DNA of 64,000 nt, taken from an uncultured Prevotella sp. Its GTDB lineage: Bacteria > Bacteroidota > Bacteroidia > Bacteroidales > Bacteroidaceae. Where the stretch lies: positions 62,001-126,000 of the forward strand of contig URCI01000003.1 in assembly GCA_900546345.1 (NCBI GenBank), written 5' to 3'. Position numbers and translations under genes: made by a program. A model generated the notes under the pieces. The model saw nothing but the letters and a program-made list of their open reading frames with translations. It was not told where the DNA came from and ran no database searches. Positions 26,503 through 36,238 of the stretch are shown one piece after another (the stretch's first letter is position 1; every line of letters starts with the position of its first letter).

Positions 26503-27678
26503 ATGAAAAAGATATTTTTTGCAATGCCTCTGCTGGCCTTGGCATTAGCTTCCTGCGATCCTTCTGATATTGAAGGTGGATCTGAGTGGAGAGATGTCGC
26601 CGCTGACCAGCTGAAGGTAAGTGCCACACCCGTTCAAGTGGACGGAAAAAACTCCAACCAGATACACGTGGTCTGCAACTCACCAACCAATGTGGCATGG
26701 CAGGCAGACCAGCTGATTGAGAACACTACGAACACTGTTTCTGCTGATGCTACCATCTACTTCACCAAGTTGGGGCAGAACACAGTGAAGTGTCTGACAA
26801 CCAACGATGGCGGTACTCCCGAGGAGAAAGACCTCACCGTGCAGGTGGATACCATCACCTACCTCACCGATGATCTGAAGAATCGTCTTTGCGTCGGTCA
26901 GACCGGTGGCCCCGATCACTTTGGCGTAGGCTTCAACAAAGCGCTCATCAAGGTCGAGCAGGACAAGGACGACCAAGGACGACTGGGCAACAAGCTGAAC
27001 ATTGTCAGCAATGTCAACCCTGTGCTCTGCACCTTCAAGTGGGGCACCACGACGCTCGACAAGAACATTGGCTCTCTGACTGTCTATGATATTGACAAGC
27101 CACTGAAGCTTTCTGTTGACATCATGGACGCTGCAGGCAACAAGAAGACCATCGATCTCGGTGAGTACACAGCTCAGACGTATACCGAGGCTCCGGCAGA
27201 GATTAAGCTGATCACCGGTTGCGATCCGAAAGACCCGGCAACAGCCAACGCTACAAAGACATGGGTGCTTGCCGCCGGCAACAATTGGGGTAACGGTTCA
27301 AGTACAGATGCTGCCGGAAGCTGGTGGATGACCGACATCACAGGCCAAGGTGGTTCCTACGGTGAGATGACCTTCTCTTGGAAAGACGGTACGCTGACCA
27401 CGGTCATCACCGACGAGTCCAACGAGCGCGGCGACAAGAGCGGAACGGGCACCTTCAAGCTCGACTTCTCGGCCCGCAATGCCAGCACGAACGTCATCTG
27501 TAACCTTATCACAAGCGGTGCCGGAAACATTGTATTCCCGTACATCATCAATGAGAATTTCAAGGAAGGCCACAGCTTCGAGATTACGAAGGTCACAGAC
27601 GAAGACCTTTATATCCGTGCCCAGCATACAACGCCAAGTGGCGAGGGTACCTTCTGGCACTTCGTTGTTAAGAAATAG
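26503..27678 (+). CDS. Surface lipoprotein in the SusE/SusF position
   Basis: A 391-residue lipoprotein (lipobox LALASC). The N-terminal part looks like a beta-sandwich of the PKD/Ig type, and the C-terminal ~150 residues, from TWVLAAGNNWGNGSS to the end, look like a glycan-binding beta-sandwich. No family is recognised beyond its place after SusD, which is where glycan-binding lipoproteins are encoded. A terminator follows. Confidence 0.7.
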   Translation: MKKIFFAMPLLALALASCDPSDIEGGSEWRDVAADQLKVSATPVQVDGKNSNQIHVVCNSPTNVAWQADQLIENTTNTVSADATIYFTKLGQNTVKCLTTNDGGTPEEKDLTVQVDTITYLTDDLKNRLCVGQTGGPDHFGVGFNKALIKVEQDKDDQGRLGNKLNIVSNVNPVLCTFKWGTTTLDKNIGSLTVYDIDKPLKLSVDIMDAAGNKKTIDLGEYTAQTYTEAPAEIKLITGCDPKDPATANATKTWVLAAGNNWGNGSSTDAAGSWWMTDITGQGGSYGEMTFSWKDGTLTTVITDESNERGDKSGTGTFKLDFSARNASTNVICNLITSGAGNIVFPYIINENFKEGHSFEITKVTDEDLYIRAQHTTPSGEGTFWHFVVKK

Positions 27679-27705
27679 TTTTCTTTAATAAGCATTTTCA
27701 AGCAT

Positions 27706-27748
27706 GCGCCATGAGTCTGTTCTGGCAGACTCTTGGCGCTGCTTTCTT
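27706..27748 (+). terminator. Terminator after the SusCDE genes
   Basis: A 14-bp stem with one mismatch (GCGCCATGAGTCTG / CAGACTCTTGGCGC) closes a 6-nt loop and is followed by a pyrimidine-rich tail. Confidence 0.75.
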
Positions 27749-27778
27749 CATTTATCATTTGTATCAACTACCTTTTTT

Positions 27779-29668
27779 ATGCGGTCGTTCATTCATAAGC
27801 ATTTGCAAGGCATCCTTTCCCTGCTCTTCGCCGTCGCCGTAGCGCTCTTCTGGGCCTTTCCTTACCGCTGTGCGCTCAGCTACCAGGAGCAGTACCAGCT
27901 GTTTCTCTTCACCCTCTCCTACTTCACCGAGCGCATCAGTGTGCCGGGTGGACTGGCCGACTATGTGGCCGAGTTCATCACACAGTTCTACTATGTCTAT
28001 GCGCTGGGTACCATACTCCTTGCCCTTGTATTCTTTTGTCTGCAACGACTCACGTGGGTGCTGATGCGCCGCAGCGGCGTGTCGCCGTCGTGGTATCTGC
28101 TGAGCTTCATCCCCACCGTGGCCCTTTGGGCGCTCATGGGCAACGAAAACGTGCTGCTCTCCTTTGCCATTGCCTTGCTCGGCATGGAAGAGCTCATGCT
28201 CCACTATATCATCGTTCGCAACCATAGTCGTGGCTGGATAGCTCCTGCCGTCTATCTGCTCATCGCCATTCCCGTGGGCTACTGGCTGGTGGGACCGGTG
28301 GTAATAGGGCTCTCCCTGATTCTCATGAGCGATTCTCAAATACAATCAAATGTTTCTGCGACAAACATAAAGTCAGCACAAGCGCAATCACCTGCCGAAG
28401 AGAAAGCTCAACGCAAGCCTTTGGTGACGCCACTGGGCTGGACGCTGCTGAGCGTTCTCTACTTCGTGTCCATCGTCTGGCTGTGCGGACGCTTCCTGCA
28501 ATATCCCTATTACAAGCTGTTCGGAGGCATCAACTACTTCCGCTATCCCGGCGTCATCCCCGTGATGCAGTGGGTAGTGGCCGCATTGTTTGCCCTGCTG
28601 CCCCCCGTAGCTTCCTACCTGCCACGCTTAGAGGGCAAGAAAGCCATGCGCGCCGAAATTGCTCAGCTCGTCGTCATCGTGCTTGCTGCCGTGCCCCTGC
28701 TGCGCTTCAGTTTCGACCGCGCCACTTACGAACTCATCGACTACGACTATCTCGTACGCACCCATCAGTGGCAGCGCATCATTGAGAAAGCCGGGAAGCA
28801 TCAGGCCTCGTCACCGATGAGCGTCAGTTGTGTCAACCTTGCTTTGGCCATGCAAGGACAGCTCTGCGACCGCCTCTTTGAGTTCTACCAAAACGGCGCA
28901 GAAGGGCTCTTCCCCACATTCACCCGCGACATGACCTCCCCGCTGCCCACCGCCGAGACCTTCTATCAGCTCGGCATGGTCAACGATGCCGAGCGCTACA
29001 CCTTTGAAGCCCAGGAAGCCATCCCCAACTATCGCAAGAGCGGACGCTTGACACGCCGCATCGCCCAGTGCGAGATCGTCAACGGCAACTATGCTGTAGC
29101 GGCCAAATATCTGCGTCTGCTCGAGCACAGCCTGTTCTATCGCCAATGGGCCAAGAGTCAGGAGCGTTTCCTCTACAATGATGCCGCCGTCAATGCCGAC
29201 CCGGAATACGGTCGCCTGCGCGACATCCGCATCAAACATCGCGACTATCTCTTCAGCGATCAGGAGATGGATCAGATGCTCGGCCTGCTGCTCGTCGACA
29301 ACAAGAAGTACGACAACCGCATGGCCTACGAATACCTCATCGCCTACGAACTGCTCCAGCGTGACCTGGGCCGCTTCATGCGTTACTATCCTCTCGGTCG
29401 CTTCGTTCAGTTCGACCATATCCCTTACGCCATCCAGCAGGTGCTCATTGGTTCATGGTTACAGAAGCACAACACACTCCAAGGCATGCCCTACAGCGTA
29501 GACCGGCAGAATGTCGACGCCACGGTGGCTTTCATCCGCGCCTATATGACCAACCGCAACGACCCTGCCCTCAACCAGCCGCCACTCTCGTACAACGCCT
29601 GGCACTATCTGCTCATGGGTGGCAACACCAAGAAGAAGGGCAAGGAAAAGATGCAAAACATCTATTAA
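27779..29668 (+). CDS. DUF6057-like polytopic membrane protein, second copy
   Basis: A 629-residue paralogue of the protein at 6312-7910. The early motif YQEQYQLFLFTL and later KYLRLLEHSLFYRQWA match the other copy. Several transmembrane helices lie in residues ~10-310, with a cytoplasmic-looking gap rich in Gln, Ala and Lys near residue 190, and a helical C-terminal region. The ATG at 27779 starts a membrane segment directly and is preferred to an upstream frame that runs through the terminator hairpin. Role unknown. Confidence 0.75.
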   Translation: MRSFIHKHLQGILSLLFAVAVALFWAFPYRCALSYQEQYQLFLFTLSYFTERISVPGGLADYVAEFITQFYYVYALGTILLALVFFCLQRLTWVLMRRSGVSPSWYLLSFIPTVALWALMGNENVLLSFAIALLGMEELMLHYIIVRNHSRGWIAPAVYLLIAIPVGYWLVGPVVIGLSLILMSDSQIQSNVSATNIKSAQAQSPAEEKAQRKPLVTPLGWTLLSVLYFVSIVWLCGRFLQYPYYKLFGGINYFRYPGVIPVMQWVVAALFALLPPVASYLPRLEGKKAMRAEIAQLVVIVLAAVPLLRFSFDRATYELIDYDYLVRTHQWQRIIEKAGKHQASSPMSVSCVNLALAMQGQLCDRLFEFYQNGAEGLFPTFTRDMTSPLPTAETFYQLGMVNDAERYTFEAQEAIPNYRKSGRLTRRIAQCEIVNGNYAVAAKYLRLLEHSLFYRQWAKSQERFLYNDAAVNADPEYGRLRDIRIKHRDYLFSDQEMDQMLGLLLVDNKKYDNRMAYEYLIAYELLQRDLGRFMRYYPLGRFVQFDHIPYAIQQVLIGSWLQKHNTLQGMPYSVDRQNVDATVAFIRAYMTNRNDPALNQPPLSYNAWHYLLMGGNTKKKGKEKMQNIY

Positions 29669-29724
29669 CCCAAACCTTCACGCTTACGCTGTATATAAAT
29701 AAGGTGTAAGGAAGGAAATCTTCT

Positions 29725-32292
29725 ATGACAATGAAAAAGTATTGTTTTGACTTATTACTTTTGATAGCTATGATGATGACAGCAACAGACATACAGGCCA
29801 CAGTTGTGAAGATAAGTTTAGATGATGGTTGGCAATTTCGTCAGGCACGCCTTTCCAATTGGCATTCTGCTACTGTTCCCGGCACTGTGCAGACTGATCT
29901 CATGGCCTGTCATCTTCTTGACGATCCTTTCTTCCGGTTCAACGAGCGTGGTGCACAATGGGTCGACAAAGAAGACTGGATCTATGAGAAGCATTTCGAC
30001 TTGCCTGCCGTCCTTAAAGAACGTAGTCATGTGGAACTATGTTTTCAAGGACTCGACACCTATGCTGATGTCACCCTCAACGGCAAACGTATACTTACGG
30101 CAGATAACATGTTTCGCCGCTGGACGGCCGATGTCACTTCTTTATTGCGTGACACCGGCAATGTACTGACAGTCTTTTTCCATTCGCCCACGAAGCGCGG
30201 CCTGGAAGCTTACGATGCGTCGCCCATCAAATATATGGCAGCCAACGATCAAAGTGAGAATGGTGGGCTTTTCGACAAGAAAGTGAGTCCCTTTACCCGG
30301 AAGGCAGGTTATCATTATGGTTGGGATTGGGGACCACGATTGGTCACCATTGGCATCTGGCGTCCTGTGGAACTCATCGCTTGGGATAAAGCCATCATAC
30401 GTGATACGTGGTATCGGCAGCCATCGGTCATCCCGTCGCTCGCCCAGCTGACCAATACGGTCACCATCGATGCAGATGCTCCTCTTCAGAACGTGGAAAT
30501 CTCGGTGTCCGATGGACATCGTGGCAAGGTACTTGCGAAGAAGACTGTGAGTCTGCGGAAGGGTACTAACACGATCACACTACCTTTCGATATCCAGAAT
30601 CCCAAGCTGTGGTGGACCAATGGACTGGGTGAGCCTTATCTTTACACTTTGAGGACTACGCTTCGCAAAGATAGAAAAGTACTCAGTGAAAAGACCGGAG
30701 AAATCGGCATACGTTCACTACGCTTCGTAGCTAACAAGGACAGTATGGGGCGTTCCTGCTATTTTGTTCTCAATGGCAAAAAGGTCTTTATGAAGGGCGC
30801 CGACTATATCCCCAATGACAATTTCCTGCCACGTGTGACAAGTGACAGATATAATAAGTTGGTCCAAGCCGCAGCCGATTGCAATATGAACATGTTGCGC
30901 GTGTGGGGCGGAGGCATCTACGAGGACGATTACTTCTATCATCTTTGTGACAAGAAAGGCATCCTTGTCTGGCAAGACTTCATGTTTGCCTGTGGACTCT
31001 ATCCCGGTAAGGGAACTTTCCTTGATAATATAGCCGAAGAAGCCAAAGACAATATCATCCGCTTGCGCAATCATCCTTGCATCGCACTTTGGTGTGGCAA
31101 TAACGAGTGCCAGGACGGCTGGTACGGCTGGGGCTGGAAGAAACACTATGAAGAACTGGGACAAGCCGACATCGTGTGGCAGGAATACAAGAACATCTTT
31201 TATGCAGTTTTGCCCAAGGCCGTCAATGACTATGATCCTGATGTCGCCTACTGGCCGTCCTCACCTTTTGGCGACTATGGCCATGGCAGCAATGACCATG
31301 AGGGTGACCGCCATTATTGGGGTGTATGGCACGGCAAGGAGCCGATAGCCAACTACAACCGGGAGCGTGCGCGCTTCTTTTCGGAATACGGCATGCAGAG
31401 CTTTCCAGAGTTTGCTTCCGTTCAGCAGTTTGCTCCAGACAGTGCTGACTGGAATATCTATTCCGATGTGATGATGGCGCACCAGCGTGGCGGTGAATAT
31501 GCCAATCGGCTTATCGAGACCTATCTACTCAATGAGTATCATCAGCCTCAGAACTTCCGGCAACTGCTCTATGTAGGCCAGTTGCTTCAGGGCGATGCCA
31601 TGAAGACCGCCATAGAGAGCCATCGGCGGCAAAAGGGTTACTGCTGGGGTACACTGTTCTGGCAGATCAACGATTGCTGGCCCGTCGCCTCTTGGGCGTC
31701 CATCGACTACTATGGCCGTTGGAAGGCTGCACAGTATATGGCTCGCAAATCCTATGCCGATATCCTGGTCTCACCCGTCGAGCAAGACGGAATGCTCGCC
31801 GTCTATATTGTCAATGACCGTCAGCAGCCTGTTCAGGGCAAGCTCACTGTCAGCCTGGTGGACATGAGAGGTCATGTGCTTCGTCATGAAGAGAAAACTG
31901 TGACAGTTGATGCCAATGTCTCTGACAATGTATGGAGCATGCCTGTGGAGCAATTCCTCAACGGCTGTGCTAAATCTAAGGGTATCGTTCATGCTGTGTT
32001 CAAAGCCGACAAGACCTATGACAATACCTATGAGCTTTTGAAGCAGAAAGAAATGCAATATCCCGAAGTCCGTATTTCCACACAGGTAACACCTGTTAAA
32101 GGCGGTATGGAGGTCATGCTACAGTCCGATGCCTTCGCCCGTGCCGTCTGTCTAAGCCTTGGTGGTATTGACAATTTCTTTAGTGATAACTATTTCGACC
32201 TCCTTCCTGGAGAAAAGAAGACCGTAACGGTCACCACCACTCTGTCCTTGGAAGATTTCAAGAAGCAACTGACGGTGATCTCCTATCAATAG
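29725..32292 (+). CDS. GH2-family beta-mannosidase
   Basis: An 855-residue exported enzyme expected to remove terminal beta-mannose from oligosaccharides. A signal peptide (to about ATDIQA) precedes the jelly-roll domain with SLDDGWQFRQARLSNWHSA, the Ig-like domain and the TIM barrel. The catalytic acid/base is E461 in WCGNNECQDG and the nucleophile is E554 in FFSEYGMQSFPE. The ATG at 29731 is an alternative start. It lies between the DUF6057-like and PD40 genes of the first glycan locus. Confidence 0.93.
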   Translation: MTMKKYCFDLLLLIAMMMTATDIQATVVKISLDDGWQFRQARLSNWHSATVPGTVQTDLMACHLLDDPFFRFNERGAQWVDKEDWIYEKHFDLPAVLKERSHVELCFQGLDTYADVTLNGKRILTADNMFRRWTADVTSLLRDTGNVLTVFFHSPTKRGLEAYDASPIKYMAANDQSENGGLFDKKVSPFTRKAGYHYGWDWGPRLVTIGIWRPVELIAWDKAIIRDTWYRQPSVIPSLAQLTNTVTIDADAPLQNVEISVSDGHRGKVLAKKTVSLRKGTNTITLPFDIQNPKLWWTNGLGEPYLYTLRTTLRKDRKVLSEKTGEIGIRSLRFVANKDSMGRSCYFVLNGKKVFMKGADYIPNDNFLPRVTSDRYNKLVQAAADCNMNMLRVWGGGIYEDDYFYHLCDKKGILVWQDFMFACGLYPGKGTFLDNIAEEAKDNIIRLRNHPCIALWCGNNECQDGWYGWGWKKHYEELGQADIVWQEYKNIFYAVLPKAVNDYDPDVAYWPSSPFGDYGHGSNDHEGDRHYWGVWHGKEPIANYNRERARFFSEYGMQSFPEFASVQQFAPDSADWNIYSDVMMAHQRGGEYANRLIETYLLNEYHQPQNFRQLLYVGQLLQGDAMKTAIESHRRQKGYCWGTLFWQINDCWPVASWASIDYYGRWKAAQYMARKSYADILVSPVEQDGMLAVYIVNDRQQPVQGKLTVSLVDMRGHVLRHEEKTVTVDANVSDNVWSMPVEQFLNGCAKSKGIVHAVFKADKTYDNTYELLKQKEMQYPEVRISTQVTPVKGGMEVMLQSDAFARAVCLSLGGIDNFFSDNYFDLLPGEKKTVTVTTTLSLEDFKKQLTVISYQ

Positions 32293-32307
32293 TAGTAAAT
32301 AAGCAAT

Positions 32308-33804
32308 ATGAGAAATATAAAACAACAAAAGACGTCCATGGCGATCAGCCTGCTGTTGCTGCTGAGCACCTCACTCTTGTTTCCTTCCTGTAGTGGAAAA
32401 CCTTCCCATGTCACACAGGTCGATGCTACTCCCTGCATTTTCCCCGATTATGCGGGAACGACCATTCCAGTAGACATTGCCCCACTCAATTTCAATGCTG
32501 TAGGCAGCGATGCCGAAGCTGTATATGTCAAGGTGAAAGGCTCGAAAGGCGGTGAGGTGGAGACCAGTGGCGATTACGCAGATTTCGATGTCGATGACTG
32601 GCACCAACTGACAGAAAGAAACAAAGGGGGAAAACTGATTTTCTCAGTCTGTATCAAGCGAAGCGGTGATTGGAAGCAATATCGTGACTTCACAGTCAAT
32701 GTCTCGGCAGATGCTCTTGGTGAATGGGGACTGACTTATCGTCTTATTCCTCCCGGCTATGAGGTCTACGGCAAGATGGGACTCTATCAGCGTGATCTTT
32801 CCAATTTCGACGAACAGGCTATCTTGGAAAACACTGCTGTGCCTGGCGCGTGTTTGAACTGCCATACGAGCAATCGTACCTCTCCGGAGCAGTTTACCTT
32901 CCACATACGTGGAGCCAATGGCGGTACGCTCATTTCTCAGCATGGCCGTGTGGAAATTCTCAAGGCCAAAAACGATTCCATCAAAGGCTCGATGGTCTAT
33001 CCTTATTGGCATCCTTCAGGTCAGTGGGTAGCTTACAGCACAAATCAGACCCATCAGAGCTTTCACGCAGTACGCAGTGAGCGCATCGAAGTCTTTGACC
33101 AGGCATCGGATGTGCTCATCTATCATCCTGCCACACATGAGCTTGTGCTCAATCCCAGCGTGATGACCAAGGACCATTACGAGAACTACCCTGTCTTCTC
33201 ACCCGATGGCCGTACGCTTTACTTTGTCTCTTCCACCGCATGGGATATCCCTGCCAATTACAAGCGCATCAAGTATAACATCTGTCGTGTGGGCTTTGAT
33301 CCGAAGACGGGACGAACAGTCGGTAAGGTAGACACCCTCTTCAATGCACGTGTCATCGGTAAGAGTGCCAATCACCCACGTCCTTCCTACAATGGTCGTT
33401 ATCTGCTTTTCACGCTGACTGATTATGGATGCTTCCCCATCTGGCACAAAGAGGCCGACCAGTGGCTGCTCGACTTGCACACAATGAAAGCCCGTCCGCT
33501 CAAGGAAATCAACAGTCCAAATACCGACTCCTGGCATAATTGGAGCCGCAACAGCCATTGGATCGTCTTCACATCGCGTCGCATCAACGGCTACTACACT
33601 CAACTCTATCTGGCTCATGTCGACAGCCGTGGACGCATGGGCAAGCCGTTCCTCCTGCCACAGCGCAATCCCTGGCTATACTACGACCGGCAGCTTAATA
33701 GTTACAACACGCCTGATTTCACGCTTCAGCCCGTAAAGCTCAATGCTCGTAAGACCGCCGATGGCATTCGCAGCAGCGAACGTGTTGCCACGAATGTCAG
33801 GTAA
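32308..33804 (+). CDS. PD40 beta-propeller lipoprotein with CxxCH, second copy
   Basis: A 498-residue paralogue of the protein at 7907-9388. The lipobox is LLFPSC. The single haem motif CLNCH is at residues 182-186. Propeller repeats include WHPSGQWVAYS, FSPDGRTLYFVS and GRYLLFTLTDYG. It starts 15 nt after the mannosidase stop and ends 9 nt from the converging kinase gene. The pairing with a DUF6057-like protein is as in the first cluster, although here GH2 lies between them. Confidence 0.85.
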   Translation: MRNIKQQKTSMAISLLLLLSTSLLFPSCSGKPSHVTQVDATPCIFPDYAGTTIPVDIAPLNFNAVGSDAEAVYVKVKGSKGGEVETSGDYADFDVDDWHQLTERNKGGKLIFSVCIKRSGDWKQYRDFTVNVSADALGEWGLTYRLIPPGYEVYGKMGLYQRDLSNFDEQAILENTAVPGACLNCHTSNRTSPEQFTFHIRGANGGTLISQHGRVEILKAKNDSIKGSMVYPYWHPSGQWVAYSTNQTHQSFHAVRSERIEVFDQASDVLIYHPATHELVLNPSVMTKDHYENYPVFSPDGRTLYFVSSTAWDIPANYKRIKYNICRVGFDPKTGRTVGKVDTLFNARVIGKSANHPRPSYNGRYLLFTLTDYGCFPIWHKEADQWLLDLHTMKARPLKEINSPNTDSWHNWSRNSHWIVFTSRRINGYYTQLYLAHVDSRGRMGKPFLLPQRNPWLYYDRQLNSYNTPDFTLQPVKLNARKTADGIRSSERVATNVR

Positions 33805-33813
33805 TCGTTTGCT

Positions 33814-34851
33814 TTATCGGTCGATACGTCCATTGCCGCCGTTCATGGCGGCAAGGATTTCTTGTTCACTGACGAGGTTTTGATCACCGGGTACCGTGTT
33901 TTTCAGAGATGCGGCTGCCGTGGAGAACTCCAAACAGTGATGGTCGTCGTCGGGCCAGCGGTGGCGGGCATGTATAAACGCGGCTACCCAGGCATCGCCC
34001 ACGCCCATTTGGTCAACGATGGGCCGGATGTCGTAGATGCGCGAAGTGTAGATTTCACCGTTGACCCACAGCACTCCGGCATTGACATGATGCTGGAACG
34101 AGAGTTGGTTGCGGTGCGCCATGAGCATGCGCTCAGCCCGCGGGAACATCTTGTGGAGCCGGTCAAAATAGCGGCGGTAAGCATCCAGGTCAAACTGATA
34201 GCTCTCGTCCAAGGCCGTGAAAGGAATGGGATCGAGGCCGCTGGCCACGTACCACTCGTTCTGGTCGCCAAAGATAAACGAGCTGTACTGCATGAGTTCG
34301 TCGAGAGCCTTGCGGGCGTTGGCCCCTGGATATTTCCACAGGTTGCCACGGTAGTTGATGTCGCAGGTGAGTTCTACGCCACTTTCAAAGGCCCGGCGCA
34401 CGGCATCCATCGTGGTGTCGAGAGCTGCCTGACTCGTAGCGCAGGTGATTCCTGAACAGTGAAACAGTCCTACTTCCTTCAATATTGGTGCCCAGTCGAT
34501 GTCGCCGAACGACAAGGTGTTGAAAGCAGAGTCATCGCGGTCATAGACCACTCTCGACGAGCGCATGGCGGCAGAAGGCTCGAAATAGTAGGTACCCAGC
34601 CGTTTTCCGCCCTTCACCGAATGGCGCACGTCGACACCATATTCCCTTAGATGCATGAGTGCGGCCTCGCCGATGGCATTGTCGGGCACGCGCGTGACAT
34701 ATTCCACGTCGTCGCCGAGCATTGCCAGACTCACTGCCACATTGGCCTCAGAACCTCCATAGTTGGCATCGAAAGAGTTGCCCTGGGACAGTCGCATGGC
34801 GCCGTGCTTGGAAAGCCGCAGCATGATTTCCCCGAATGTAACAATCTTCAT
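33814..34851 (-). CDS. kdgK: PfkB-family sugar kinase, probable 2-keto-3-deoxygluconate kinase
   Basis: A 345-residue ribokinase-fold kinase. MKIVTFGEIMLRLS starts the substrate domain, with GGSEANVAVSLAMLG next and the catalytic GxGD in DQMGVGDAWVAAF near residue 290. The sequence resembles Bacteroidetes KdgK proteins, which feed 2-keto-3-deoxygluconate from uronic acids into the Entner-Doudoroff route. No aldolase gene is adjacent, so the substrate assignment is by similarity only. It converges with the PD40 gene. Confidence 0.75.
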   Translation of the reverse strand: MKIVTFGEIMLRLSKHGAMRLSQGNSFDANYGGSEANVAVSLAMLGDDVEYVTRVPDNAIGEAALMHLREYGVDVRHSVKGGKRLGTYYFEPSAAMRSSRVVYDRDDSAFNTLSFGDIDWAPILKEVGLFHCSGITCATSQAALDTTMDAVRRAFESGVELTCDINYRGNLWKYPGANARKALDELMQYSSFIFGDQNEWYVASGLDPIPFTALDESYQFDLDAYRRYFDRLHKMFPRAERMLMAHRNQLSFQHHVNAGVLWVNGEIYTSRIYDIRPIVDQMGVGDAWVAAFIHARHRWPDDDHHCLEFSTAAASLKNTVPGDQNLVSEQEILAAMNGGNGRIDR

Positions 34852-34906
34852 TTCCCTTACTCCTTATTATAACTTATGGTAGAAAACTAACGTTATAGTA
34901 GAAAAC

Positions 34907-34942
34907 TAAAAAAGGCGGACAGCCCATTGTGGGTGTCCGCCT
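34907..34942 (-). terminator. Terminator of ackA
   Basis: AGGCGGAC / GTCCGCCT stem with an inner CCCA / TGGG pairing. On the minus strand a run of six T follows. It ends the pta-ackA transcript. Confidence 0.85.
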
Positions 34943-34959
34943 ATTTGCTGTTTGTGAAA

Positions 34960-36165
34960 TTACTTCTTCTGAGCCTCTACGAGGTCGCGTGTGTCGCGGG
35001 CAATGACAATCTCCTCGTCGGTAGGAATCATCACCACCTTCACCTTGGAGTCGTCGGCAGAAAGGATCTGCTCCTTCGAGCGCACGTGGTTGCGCTCCTT
35101 GTCCATCTTCACGCCGAGGTACTCCAGGCCGGAGCATGCATCCCAGCGCACGCCTTCCTGGTTCTCGCCAACGCCGGCTGTCCACACGATGATGTCGACA
35201 CCGTTCATGGCAGCAGCGTATGCACCGATGTATTTCTTGATGCGATAGTTGTACATCTGCAGTGCGAGATGAGCGCGCTCGTTGCCTTCGTTGTCGGCAT
35301 TCTCGATCTCACGCATATCGCTGGAGATGCCTGTGATGCCGAGCACACCGCTTTGCTTGTTGAGGAAGTCTGCCATCTCCTGTGGTCCCATGCCTGTCTT
35401 CTGCATCAGATAGGTGACAGCAGACGGGTCGATGTCGCCCGAGCGGCTGCCCATCATCAGTCCGGCCAGCGGAGTCAGACCCATGGAGGTGTCGATGACC
35501 TTGCCATACTTCACGGCAGCCACGCTGGCACCGTTGCCGATGTGGCAGGTGATGATCTTCTGTGTCTTGATGTCCACGCCGAGGAACTCGCACACGCGCT
35601 GAGAGACATAGCGGTGAGAGGTGCCATGGAAACCATAGCGGCGTACATGCCACTTGGTGTAGAACTCGTAAGGCACAGCGTAGAGATAGGCATACGGCGG
35701 CATGGTGCTGTGGAAAGCATTGTCAAACACCGTGACCTGCGGTGTGCCGGGCATGAGGGCATCGACAGCGCGGAGACCAGCCAAGTGGCCTTTGTTGTGT
35801 ACCGGAGCAAGGTCGATGAGGCTCTCAATGCCTTTCTCCACCTCGGGAGTGACGATGCAACTCTTCTCAAAGAGATCACCTCCCTGCACGATGCGGTGTC
35901 CCACGGCGTCGATCTCGTCGAGACTCTTCAGACAGCCGTATTTCGGATCTACCAGCAGGCTGAGCACAAACTTCACGCCTTCCTTGTGGTCCGGCATGTC
36001 GTGCATGATCTTCTCCTTTGAGCCATCCTTCATGGTCACCTTGACAAAAGCTTCGTCAAGGCCAATGCGCTCTGCGCCACCCTGGGCCAGCACGCTTTCG
36101 TCGGCCATGTCGTATAACTTGTACTTAATGGAACTGCTACCGCAGTTCAGAACCAAAATTTTCAT
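34960..36165 (-). CDS. ackA: Acetate kinase
   Basis: Makes ATP and acetate from acetyl phosphate in fermentation. The 401-residue protein has the N-terminal VLNCGSSSIKYKLYD signature, GHRIVQGGD, and RRYGFHGTSHRYVS. It is the second gene after pta; 73 nt of ATTCAACATT-type repeats separate them. Confidence 0.97.
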   Translation of the reverse strand: MKILVLNCGSSSIKYKLYDMADESVLAQGGAERIGLDEAFVKVTMKDGSKEKIMHDMPDHKEGVKFVLSLLVDPKYGCLKSLDEIDAVGHRIVQGGDLFEKSCIVTPEVEKGIESLIDLAPVHNKGHLAGLRAVDALMPGTPQVTVFDNAFHSTMPPYAYLYAVPYEFYTKWHVRRYGFHGTSHRYVSQRVCEFLGVDIKTQKIITCHIGNGASVAAVKYGKVIDTSMGLTPLAGLMMGSRSGDIDPSAVTYLMQKTGMGPQEMADFLNKQSGVLGITGISSDMREIENADNEGNERAHLALQMYNYRIKKYIGAYAAAMNGVDIIVWTAGVGENQEGVRWDACSGLEYLGVKMDKERNHVRSKEQILSADDSKVKVVMIPTDEEIVIARDTRDLVEAQKK

Positions 36166-36238
36166 CTTTTAATGTTGAATGTTGGGTGTTGAATGTTGAG
36201 TGTTAACAATGTTGAGTGTTGAATGCATTCATCACTCA
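36166..36238. repeat. ATTCAACATT-type repeats between pta and ackA
   Basis: The plus strand reads as overlapping copies of TGTTGAATGTTG and TGTTGAGTGTTG. It is the reverse-complement orientation of the array at 10546-10620. Confidence 0.8.
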
